A stretch of DNA of 51,647 nt, from assembly GCA_009929775.1 (NCBI GenBank), contig RZZS01000009.1, positions 1-51,647 of the forward strand, in the 5' to 3' direction. Numbering within the stretch: the first letter of the stretch is position 1; each line of letters starts with the position of its first letter. The position numbers and the translations under genes are program-made. The stretch comes from Alphaproteobacteria bacterium. GTDB lineage: Bacteria > Pseudomonadota > Alphaproteobacteria > Micavibrionales > Micavibrionaceae. The notes under the pieces were generated by a model that saw only the letters and a list, made by a program, of their open reading frames with translations, ran no database searches and was not told where the DNA came from. Shown piece after piece: positions 45,248 to 51,647 of the stretch.

Positions 45248-46519
45248 ATGAACAGGGAAGTCTTCTCCGCCATTAACGCGGTAAAAACCGCGCCTTTCGA
45301 CGCTTTGTGCCGGGAGATGAGCGATGATACCCGCACGCTCCTGCGTAACGGCAATATCGTTCCTGTCACCTTTAATGGCGGTCCGCCGGTCGGACTGGCG
45401 GTCAAGTACCTGCCCGGGGTCTTGCTCGCCGGTGGTTTTACACGTTTGGAAAGCGTCAATATCGAGCTTTTCAAAGACAATTTTCCAACCTGGTGTGTTC
45501 GGGAGCAGGACAGGAATCATGCCTGTGCCGTGACCGTCAATGAATCGCCGCACAAAGGTTTCGTCTATATGACGAAGGGGGCTGTACGCGACCGGTGGGA
45601 GGAATTCCAGGTTATGTTGCCCGCGAAAATCGTCCACGAACTCGGTGAAGCGCTGGACATCCCCGTCTGGCCGTGGGTTGAACTGGAGGCCAAAGGGTGC
45701 TCCAGCATCAAGGCGTCCGGTGCGTATACGCTTCCATACATTCTTCTCGACGAAGCGCGCGACAAGGAAAATCTGACGCGGGAACTGGAGCTTTACGGCA
45801 AGCCCGTGCGCCTGATGTTCCGCGATGGGAAGGGGATGACGCCGCTCGCCACCTTGCTGGCACCGGAGAAACTCGACGATCTGCGCGCATGGGCCATGGG
45901 CACGGACGTTCAGGAAATACCGGCCGGCGATCTGACCCATACGTCTCACCGCCATTTCGGGATTCCCGACGACAAAATCTGTCTTATGCGCAATGCGCAA
46001 AAGCGTTCGGAGCCTCCTCAGGCTGTTTTGATGTCCCTGAATCCGCCCTCCCTTGTCGCTTCGTTCATCGAGGCGAAAAGTCGCTACGCGCCCATGCGCT
46101 CGTCAGAGTACGAAGGACGGTATTTTGTGGAGATGAGCGCTGGAGCGGGAGGATTCGCACAGAAATTGTTAATGGCCATGCTTCAGGCAAGCCAGAGCGA
46201 TGGCGGATCGTTGTTCCGCATTCGTCCGCGTTACGGACATTTGCAGACAAGAGAAATTGCCGCATTTCCGGTTGACGACGGCCAGCTTGATCTTCTCTCC
46301 AGAACGCCTGCCGCGCCGGAGTCGTTAAGATTAAGAACCGCGTTTCAGGACACGTTGCACCGGGCGCTGCATACGGCCTATTCCAGGCTTCTGGACGGAC
46401 AGAGCGTCGTGATCGTCGGCGAAAAGCCGGGGCGACCGTTTTTCGTTTTGGCGGAAGGGAACGGCATCGGAGGCGCTCTTCGGGCAAAGGAACTGGCAGC
46501 GCACCGGACGCCATCCTGA
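45248..46519 (+). CDS. Hypothetical protein, 423 residues
   Basis: A soluble protein with no signal peptide, membrane helix or motif that I recognise. It has an N-terminal LRNGNIVPVTFNGGPPVGLAVKYLPG stretch and a central alpha/beta part with PVWPWVELEAKG. A segment rich in Leu/Arg around 200-230 follows, then a C-terminal portion that reads AAFPVDDGQLDLL and VVIVGEKPGRPFFVLAEGNGIGGA. A promoter lies directly upstream, so it is expressed. It is divergent from a patatin gene and precedes the CAU tRNA. The codon usage is like the neighbouring genes, which suggests a resident rather than a recent arrival. I do not assign a function. Confidence 0.7.
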   Translation: MNREVFSAINAVKTAPFDALCREMSDDTRTLLRNGNIVPVTFNGGPPVGLAVKYLPGVLLAGGFTRLESVNIELFKDNFPTWCVREQDRNHACAVTVNESPHKGFVYMTKGAVRDRWEEFQVMLPAKIVHELGEALDIPVWPWVELEAKGCSSIKASGAYTLPYILLDEARDKENLTRELELYGKPVRLMFRDGKGMTPLATLLAPEKLDDLRAWAMGTDVQEIPAGDLTHTSHRHFGIPDDKICLMRNAQKRSEPPQAVLMSLNPPSLVASFIEAKSRYAPMRSSEYEGRYFVEMSAGAGGFAQKLLMAMLQASQSDGGSLFRIRPRYGHLQTREIAAFPVDDGQLDLLSRTPAAPESLRLRTAFQDTLHRALHTAYSRLLDGQSVVIVGEKPGRPFFVLAEGNGIGGALRAKELAAHRTPS

Positions 46520-46576
46520 AAAAACGAATGGCAATTGTTCCAAAAGACTGTTATCCGGTTATACTCACTTTCGGCA

Positions 46577-46653
46577 GGGCCTGTAGCTCAGTTGGTTAGA
46601 GCGGACCGCTCATAACGGTTTGGTCGGGGGTTCAAGTCCCTCCGGGCCCACCA
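46577..46653 (+). tRNA. tRNA with CAU anticodon, probably tRNA-Ile2
   Basis: 77 bases with the full cloverleaf. The acceptor stem GGGCCTG pairs with CGGGCCC, followed by A73 and an encoded CCA. The anticodon stem GACCG/CGGTT holds loop CTCATAA (anticodon CAU). The D arm AGCTCAGTTGGTTAGAGC and the T loop TTCAAGT are normal. CAU tRNAs are methionine or the lysidine-modified isoleucine-2 type. TTCAAGTCC in the T arm and the GGGCC start resemble Ile2 of other proteobacteria, so I favour Ile2, with elongator Met as the alternative. Confidence 0.93.
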
Positions 46654-46750
46654 TTCCGCGAATAATGGCAAAAAACTCCGCGGAGACCTGAACGGCTCCG
46701 CGTTCCGGCGGTTGGAGGGCTGGATTGCCCATTCCATTTTTCGAGTCCCC

Positions 46751-48703
46751 TTAAGCCGAGCGAACCCCGGACAGGAAGGAGTCAACCTGAGCCGAAAGCG
46801 TGCGGGCGCGGTCGGCGAGGTTGCCGGAGGCCGTACGGACGGTGTTCGCGGTTTCCTTCGTCTCGGCGGTCATGCTTGCGACTTCGCTGATTCCTCTGGT
46901 TACTTCCTGTGTCCCGGCGGACGCTTGGGAGACGTTTGCGGCAATTTCCTCCGTCGTCGTTTCCTGTTCTTCCATGGCGGCGGCGATGGCAGCGGAGATT
47001 TCACCGATTCGATTAACAACCAAGACGATTTCAGCAATCGCGCTGCTCGAGGAGGCCGTCGCGCTCTGGATGTCGCGGATCTGTGACGAGATTTCCCCGG
47101 TTGCTTTCGTGGTCTCGTTTGCGAGGTTTTTGACCTCGCTTGCAACGACCGCAAATCCCTTGCCGGCGTCTCCGGCGCGTGCCGCCTCGATCGTGGCGTT
47201 GAGAGCCAGAAGGTTCGTCTGCTCGGCGATATCTGTGATCAGCGTAATTACTTCGGTAATTTTCTCCGAGGAAGCGACGAGGCTTTCCATCTCAGATGTT
47301 GCTGCGGTCGCTTTCTCTTGCGCTTCGGCGGAAATCCGGCTGGCCTGGTTGATCTGCTGGTTGATCTCCCCAATTGAGGCGGTCAGTTCTTCAGTTGCAC
47401 CGGCGACCGAATTGACGTTGGAGGACGACTCTTCCGCAGCGGAGGCGACAAGCGTAACGTTGTGGTTGGTGTTGTCGACGTTCCGCAGGAGGCTCTCGGA
47501 GGCGCTTTGCATCTCGCTCGCCGCCGATGACAGCGTGCCGACCAGTTCGCGGATTTCTGCGTCGAAGTTTTGCACCAGTTCGTCCATGACGTGTTGACGC
47601 TGCTCTTTGCGAAGCCGTTCGGCCTTCTCGCGCTCAACTGTTTCGCGTGCCTTGATGGACATCTCTCGGAAGGAAGCCACGGCGTTCGCGATTTCGCCGA
47701 TTTCGTCTTCGCGGTCCGTGGCAGGAATCTTGACGTCGAGATTCCCTTCGGCGATCTCCTTCAGGGCCGCGGCGATCTGCCGGATCGGTCCGGTGACTGC
47801 CCGGGAAATCACCGCGAGCAGGAGCGAAAGAGTGACCGCGGCGAGAATTGCGCCAAGGACGATGCTTACGAAAATGGAGTTCCGGATAAAGTCGGCGCTT
47901 TTCCTGTCCATCTGCTGCCCAAGGTCGTCGAAACGCTCGTCAATAGAGGATTGAAGATCCGCGAAACCGGTGTTGACCAATGTGCCGGTCTGGTCCATCT
48001 GGGCCTTGAACTGTGCGACGGCACTGGAAATATCCGTCTCGACACTTTGCTGTTGCACGCGAATTGCGTCGGTATTGGCGTAGAGGATCACTTTTCCGAC
48101 GATATTGTCGCGATAGCTGATCTCGCGCTCCAGCTTTAGAACATCTTCCCGGCCGTCGAGAATGTGCGCGAGTTCTCTGATCCCCGTAATCGAATCTCCC
48201 GCCAGCTGACGCAATTTCGGGCATTCCCTGTCGATGTAGTCGGTAAAGGGCTCTCCGTCTGTGTTCACGATGTACATCATAAGGATGTCGGGATCTCTGC
48301 TGGCGTCCCTGCAGAAGGCGTTGAGAGCATCGAAATCGAAGTTTGCGATTGCACTGCCCGCCATATTGGCAACCATGCTGGAAAGGCCGTTCAACTTGAC
48401 CTCGAGCGATGTTTGCGCAGCGCTGAGTTGTTTGGTTTTCAGCGACGCAAAGGTTGCCTGCTCGATCTCTCCGAGGGATTGGAAGGACGCGCCGATCTTT
48501 TCTTCGATCGATTTCATGATTTCAGATTGGCCCGCCTTGACGGCCTCGCTTTGGAGGCGGACGTCTTCAAGCATTTTACCGCTGTTTGCGGCCATCTGGA
48601 ATATCAGTAATCCTGTAATGGCGACCACCGTGAAAATGATGCCAATGCCGGCTGCGCCAAAAAGCTTGTGCTTGATACCGAGTTTACCCCAAACCGTAGC
48701 CAT
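46751..48703 (-). CDS. Methyl-accepting chemotaxis protein with a large periplasmic domain
   Basis: A 650-residue chemoreceptor from the ATG at 48703, preceded by GGGGGAT; a TTG four codons upstream is possible. One membrane segment at about 14-38 is followed by about 240 periplasmic residues, which form a helical and mixed domain (no standard Cache motif that I can name) with [18 protein letters not shown] in the middle. A second membrane segment ([24 protein letters not shown]) leads to HAMP and a signalling domain with tip [19 protein letters not shown]. It lies 106 bp downstream of a phosphonate-type binding protein on the same strand. Confidence 0.92.
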   Translation of the reverse strand: MATVWGKLGIKHKLFGAAGIGIIFTVVAITGLLIFQMAANSGKMLEDVRLQSEAVKAGQSEIMKSIEEKIGASFQSLGEIEQATFASLKTKQLSAAQTSLEVKLNGLSSMVANMAGSAIANFDFDALNAFCRDASRDPDILMMYIVNTDGEPFTDYIDRECPKLRQLAGDSITGIRELAHILDGREDVLKLEREISYRDNIVGKVILYANTDAIRVQQQSVETDISSAVAQFKAQMDQTGTLVNTGFADLQSSIDERFDDLGQQMDRKSADFIRNSIFVSIVLGAILAAVTLSLLLAVISRAVTGPIRQIAAALKEIAEGNLDVKIPATDREDEIGEIANAVASFREMSIKARETVEREKAERLRKEQRQHVMDELVQNFDAEIRELVGTLSSAASEMQSASESLLRNVDNTNHNVTLVASAAEESSSNVNSVAGATEELTASIGEINQQINQASRISAEAQEKATAATSEMESLVASSEKITEVITLITDIAEQTNLLALNATIEAARAGDAGKGFAVVASEVKNLANETTKATGEISSQIRDIQSATASSSSAIAEIVLVVNRIGEISAAIAAAMEEQETTTEEIAANVSQASAGTQEVTRGISEVASMTAETKETANTVRTASGNLADRARTLSAQVDSFLSGVRSA

Positions 48704-48737
48704 GAAATCCCCCAAACTGGTCGTTCAGTCACCTCCA

Positions 48738-48780
48738 GGGAGCTTCCGCGCATGGCTTCGGGCCATGGTCGAAAGCTCCC
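48738..48780 (-). repeat. Large hairpin between phnD-like gene and chemoreceptor
   Basis: GGGAGCTT (48738-48745) pairs with 48773-48780 and CATGGC (48751-48756) with 48762-48767, with a small internal loop. It has no T-run, so it looks like a REP-type or mRNA-stabilising hairpin rather than a terminator. Such hairpins allow the upstream binding protein to be made in excess of the downstream gene. Confidence 0.6.
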
Positions 48781-48809
48781 CGGGAACAGGTTACAGGCGT
48801 ATCTTCGCC

Positions 48810-49715
48810 TTACTTCGCATAAAACTCCTCGCCGTAGAGCTTGAGGACCATCTCGCGGATGATGTCATAGTCCTCGCTTAGGGCGGGTTCTGCCCCGGTG
48901 TACTTCTTATCGATCGACATCAGAACCTTGTTGTGTTCTTCATTCGCAGGATCAAGTTTCAACAGAGCGGCCTTGATCTTCTCCGCCGTTTCGGTCGGGA
49001 GATGCCTGTTGACGCAGATGGGGAACTCTGGAATATCGCCCGACTTTGCGACGATTTTCACCTTGCCTTCGTTCGCAAATTCCTCGGCAACGGATTGCTT
49101 GACACCACCGGCATCCATAACCCCGAGGGCGACGGCTTTCGCTGCGTTGCTGTGCGATCCTGTGAATTTGTATTCCGCGAGGTCCTTGTCGATATCCAGT
49201 CCCGCACCGACCAGAAGGCTGCGCGGCATGAGGTGTGAAGACGTCGAATCCTCGCTTCCGAAAGCGAACTTCCTGCCCTTTATGTCTGCAAGCGTCTCGA
49301 TTCCAGCATTCGGGTTGGCAATGACGTAAGAACGGTAGGTTGCCTCGCCGTCCGACTCAAACTTCACGAGCGGTACGATTCCGGCATCGGGATTTTGCCG
49401 GTCGGACTTGGGATAGGTCGTCGGGGTCAGATAGGCAATCTGGATGGCTCCGGAACCCATATCGTCCATTGTGGCCTGATAATCCTTTCCGACGACGATC
49501 TGAACCGGTTGTCCGATTTCCTCGGAAAGAAACTCGGCGAGCGGAGTAAATTTCTCCCGCATCGCGTCCTGACTCTCGAGAGGAATAACTCCGAAGTAGA
49601 TCGTATCGTCCGCTTTCGCCGGTGCGTTGGCAGAAAATGTCGCGATCGCTATAGCGGAGAGAGAGAGGATGGCGTGTTTCAAGGTCGGAGCAAACGATGC
49701 TTTTCTGATGGTCAT
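48810..49715 (-). CDS. PhnD-like periplasmic substrate-binding protein
   Basis: 301 residues from the ATG at 49715 (MTIRKASFAP), with a signal peptide ending near PAKAD at about 34. It belongs to the phosphate/phosphite/phosphonate binding family: DTIYFGVIPLESQDAMREKFTPLAEFL, VGKDYQATMDDMGSGAIQIAYL, and the hinge FGSEDSTSSHLMPRSLL are all typical. No ABC permease or ATPase genes are adjacent, so it is not part of a complete transporter here. The chemoreceptor gene directly downstream suggests that it serves as a ligand-binding adaptor for chemotaxis. A palindrome CCACTAAGTGG lies at 49773-49783 upstream. Confidence 0.88.
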   Translation of the reverse strand: MTIRKASFAPTLKHAILSLSAIAIATFSANAPAKADDTIYFGVIPLESQDAMREKFTPLAEFLSEEIGQPVQIVVGKDYQATMDDMGSGAIQIAYLTPTTYPKSDRQNPDAGIVPLVKFESDGEATYRSYVIANPNAGIETLADIKGRKFAFGSEDSTSSHLMPRSLLVGAGLDIDKDLAEYKFTGSHSNAAKAVALGVMDAGGVKQSVAEEFANEGKVKIVAKSGDIPEFPICVNRHLPTETAEKIKAALLKLDPANEEHNKVLMSIDKKYTGAEPALSEDYDIIREMVLKLYGEEFYAK

Positions 49716-49965
49716 TGTAGTTTCCGTTTCTACGTGCGTGAGTGGATCAATAAGGACCGAAGTAGTGTGCATCCACTAAGTGGCCAAGGCAATGGGGGAA
49801 TTCGCGCCGGCGCAAATTTTTCACGGTAACCGATTGGGTGGCTCTGGTGCCGCGGTGAAGGTTAACAAAACGTAAACGGCATATGTTATGGAAATGGCAG
49901 GCATTTCCGGAGTCGACTTTTTCGGATCGGTTGTTCCTTGGTTAAATGTAAGGAGAATTGCTGAA

Positions 49966-50544
49966 ATGCCACCGTGGGGGGGGGATATGGTAAACTCTGC
50001 ACATTTGCGCGATGTACGCTTCAATGAGCTTGAATTTCGCCGTCCGCCGGTATTGTCGCCAGAGGGAGAGGGGTTTGTTCTCAGACTGACGGAACCGCTT
50101 CGACTGTCTGTACTCGGAGAAGGGCCTCACTTTCTTCAGATCGGGCTGCATGCCGAAGGGGCAAGTCCTCCACGATTCGGATTTGCGCTATATGATGATA
50201 GTTATCGGCTTGTGGAACGCGTATATCTGGATTTTCCCGTTATGCTCATCGCCCGCAATACCGGTTCCTGCGGTGTTGTTGAGGCGTTGGAGCGCGCTGT
50301 CGGTCACTGGTTCCGCGACTCCTGCCCTGAATTCATGAACGTGCTGGGAGCCGCATTCCTCCGCATCCTGCCTCCCCCAAAAGAAAAGACCGCTGAGGCA
50401 GATGCCGGAACCGGAGCGCCTGTGCCCAGGCCCGGAGAACTGGGGGCATCGCTGGATAGAATCCGGCGGATGCGCAGGATGCGGGAGGTCGAACGCGCGG
50501 TATTCGGTCAAAGCCAGGCCGAGCCTGAAGGACATTGTGCCTGA
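49966..50544 (+). CDS. Hypothetical protein, about 192 residues
   Basis: The ATG at 49966 follows AAGGAGA; ATG at 49987 behind a run of G residues is another choice, and a third start further upstream at 49888 lacks a ribosome site. The middle part reads as a beta-rich domain (VLSPEGEGFVLRLTEPLRLSVLGEGPHFLQIGLHAEG) with an LVERVYLDFPVML strand. An Ala/Pro linker and a highly basic tail with IRRMRRMREVERAVFG follow. There is no signal peptide or membrane segment. I do not recognise the family. It lies just upstream of rpsD with a separate promoter between them. Confidence 0.6.
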   Translation: MPPWGGDMVNSAHLRDVRFNELEFRRPPVLSPEGEGFVLRLTEPLRLSVLGEGPHFLQIGLHAEGASPPRFGFALYDDSYRLVERVYLDFPVMLIARNTGSCGVVEALERAVGHWFRDSCPEFMNVLGAAFLRILPPPKEKTAEADAGTGAPVPRPGELGASLDRIRRMRRMREVERAVFGQSQAEPEGHCA

Positions 50545-50570
50545 ACGGGAGCCGTACGGGCGCTAAAGCC

Positions 50571-50599
50571 TTGACTTGGGCCGCGCAAACCAATATAAA
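50571..50599 (+). promoter_or_regulatory. Promoter of rpsD
   Basis: TTGACT (50571-50576) and TATAAA (50594-50599) with an exact 17-base spacer. The start would be near 50606, giving a leader of about 109 bases. Confidence 0.75.
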
Positions 50600-50714
50600 C
50601 CAGCGCATTCCCACGAAAGAGGGCGAGTTGTTCGCCCCGTTGGCGTGGCTTGCCGCGTCAAACCGTCGTTCGGTCCGGTGGGACAACGTGTGAGACAAGA
50701 AAAGGAAACAGACT

Positions 50715-51332
50715 ATGAGCGGAAAGCGTAACGCCGCGAAGCATAAAATCGACCGTCGCCTCGGCTGCAACCTCTGGGGCCGCGCGAAATCTCCCTATAA
50801 CCTGCGTCAGACCGGTCCGGGCATGCACGGTGCGCGCCGTGGCAAGCCGACCGACTATGGTACGCAGTTGAAGGCCAAGCAGAAGCTTAAGGGGTACTAC
50901 GGCAATATCGGCGAGAAGCAGTTCCGCCGTTACTATCAGGAAGCCATCCGCCTGCGCGGTGACACGGGCCAAAATTTGATTGGCCTGCTCGAGCGTCGTT
51001 TGGACGCTGTCGTCTACCGCGCCAAATTTGCGCCAACGGTTTTTTCGGCGCGTCAGATTGTCAATCACGGCCATATTCTTGTGAACGGCAAGCGTGTGAA
51101 TATTCCCTCGTTCCTCATCAAGGATGGCGACATCGTCGAAGTTCGCCAGAAGAGCAAGGAAATGCCACTCGTCATGGAAGCCCTGGCCTCGCAAGAGCGT
51201 GACGTACCGGAATATATCGATCTTGAGGAAAAAGCCAGAAAGGCGACCTTCCTGCGCACCCCGAAGCTGGAAGACGTTCCGTACGCCGTCCACATGGAAC
51301 CCTCGCTGGTGGTCGAGTTTTACAGCCGGTAA
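50715..51332 (+). CDS. rpsD: 30S ribosomal protein S4
   Basis: 205 residues, the standard length. S4 binds 16S rRNA early and nucleates 30S assembly. The N-terminal region ([32 protein letters not shown]) is a Zn-free variant of the S4 N-domain, with only one Cys left. The S4 RNA-binding domain ([48 protein letters not shown], in parts) and the C-terminal SLVVEFYSR are typical. The gene stands alone with its own strong promoter and terminator, as is usual in alphaproteobacteria, where rpsD is outside the S10/alpha operons. S4 can repress its own operon in other bacteria by binding the leader; the 109-base leader leaves room for this. Confidence 0.97.
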   Translation: MSGKRNAAKHKIDRRLGCNLWGRAKSPYNLRQTGPGMHGARRGKPTDYGTQLKAKQKLKGYYGNIGEKQFRRYYQEAIRLRGDTGQNLIGLLERRLDAVVYRAKFAPTVFSARQIVNHGHILVNGKRVNIPSFLIKDGDIVEVRQKSKEMPLVMEALASQERDVPEYIDLEEKARKATFLRTPKLEDVPYAVHMEPSLVVEFYSR

Positions 51333-51365
51333 GGCGGAAGCTTACTTTCTGGATTTATTAGAAGA

Positions 51366-51387
51366 AAGCGCGGTAATGACCGCGCTT
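51366..51387. terminator. Bidirectional terminator between rpsD and trmJ
   Basis: AAGCGCGGT (51366-51374) pairs perfectly with 51379-51387 with loop AATG, then six T residues. Its right side overlaps the trmJ stop. Confidence 0.9.
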
Positions 51388-51389
51388 TT

Positions 51390-51647
51390 TTATACCTTGT
51401 TGCGGCAATCATCATCGTGCCTCGGCGGGCCTTTCTTGCCGAGCAGCGCGGTGAGAATTCCGTGCAAGGTTCGCACTTCCTGTTGCGTCAGATCTGCGCG
51501 GGAATAGACGTTGCGGATGTTGCGCAGCATGACCGGGCGCATGTCAGGGTTGCGAATGAAATGGTTTCGGTCCAGCTCGGTATTCAGGCGGGCTATGAAT
51601 TCCTCGATTTCATGCTGTGTGGCGGGCGGGCTGCCACCGCGCTGGAG
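51390..51647 (-). CDS. trmJ: tRNA (cytidine/uridine-2'-O)-methyltransferase TrmJ, C-terminal part
   Basis: The last 85 codons of a gene that starts outside the window. The translated end reads EIEEFIARLNTELD...NHFIRNPDMRPVMLRNIRNVYSRADLT...EVRTLHGILTALLGKKG, which matches the C-terminal extension of TrmJ. TrmJ methylates the 2'-O of position 32 in several tRNAs; the catalytic SPOUT domain would lie upstream and is not visible. The stop is the TAA at 51390-51392. It is convergent with rpsD and shares its terminator. The frame is missed when only ORFs with an internal start are listed. Confidence 0.85.
   Translation of the reverse strand, partial: LQRGGSPPATQHEIEEFIARLNTELDRNHFIRNPDMRPVMLRNIRNVYSRADLTQQEVRTLHGILTALLGKKGPPRHDDDCRNKV

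Noticed and set aside
46588..46785. 65-residue minus-strand ORF ending WARRDLNPRPNRYERSALTN
   Set aside because: It is the translated antisense of the CAU tRNA, a well-known annotation artefact; the tRNA explains the sequence.

Overview
The window looks like chromosome of a free-living, motile alphaproteobacterium with moderate to high GC. The grounds are alphaproteobacterial gene orders (recG / sdhE / mfd; carA, yqeY, dnaG and rpoD close together), a long RpoD with an acidic insert, an SdhE assembly factor, an ELM1-family protein, three chemoreceptors, and TTGACG-type promoters. I cannot name the genus. Most of the window is vertically inherited housekeeping sequence with small accessory patches.

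Layout. 1-800 is the right end of an integrated element: a truncated hypothetical ORF, short GC-rich repeats, and a 3' tRNA fragment that looks like an attachment site. 1-11 kb: a secreted Cys-rich protein, two chemoreceptors (one with a CZB zinc domain), a DUF502 membrane protein, cysK-cysE, a repeat-bearing membrane protein upstream of pcm, and a secreted trypsin-like protease. 11-19 kb: a Fic protein behind paired palindromic repeats, then recG, sdhE and mfd. Palindromic repeat elements sit in frame inside both recG and mfd and also between recG and sdhE. 19-27.5 kb: a TerB-like gene, a small hypothetical, a kinase-like phosphotransferase and an aspartate aminotransferase run together; then come a patatin, a strong sRNA candidate, lysR, trxB, an ELM1-family gene and an Lrp-type regulator. 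27.5-38 kb: greA with a terminator in its leader, trkH flanked by two exported EF-hand proteins, and carB and carA separated by two unexpected genes. One of these is a beta-carbonic anhydrase homologue that has lost most of its zinc ligands. Then yqeY. 38-47 kb: dnaG, rpoD, a coupled AAA ATPase / DUF4276 pair, a second patatin, an unknown protein and a CAU tRNA. 47-51.6 kb: a PhnD-like binding protein in tandem with a chemoreceptor, an unknown protein, rpsD, and the C-terminal part of trmJ.

How the genes work together. cysK-cysE gives cysteine synthesis. carA/carB feeds pyrimidine and arginine synthesis. dnaG and rpoD supply primase and the main sigma factor. recG and mfd handle replication-fork and transcription-coupled repair. 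The three receptors plus PhnD point to environmental sensing. The observations I rate highest are the sRNA at 23.69-23.79 kb, the degenerate carbonic anhydrase inside the carAB interval, the in-frame palindromic elements in mfd and recG, the greA leader terminator, and the ATPase/DUF4276 pair behind rpoD. All assignments come from reading the sequence; no database search was run.
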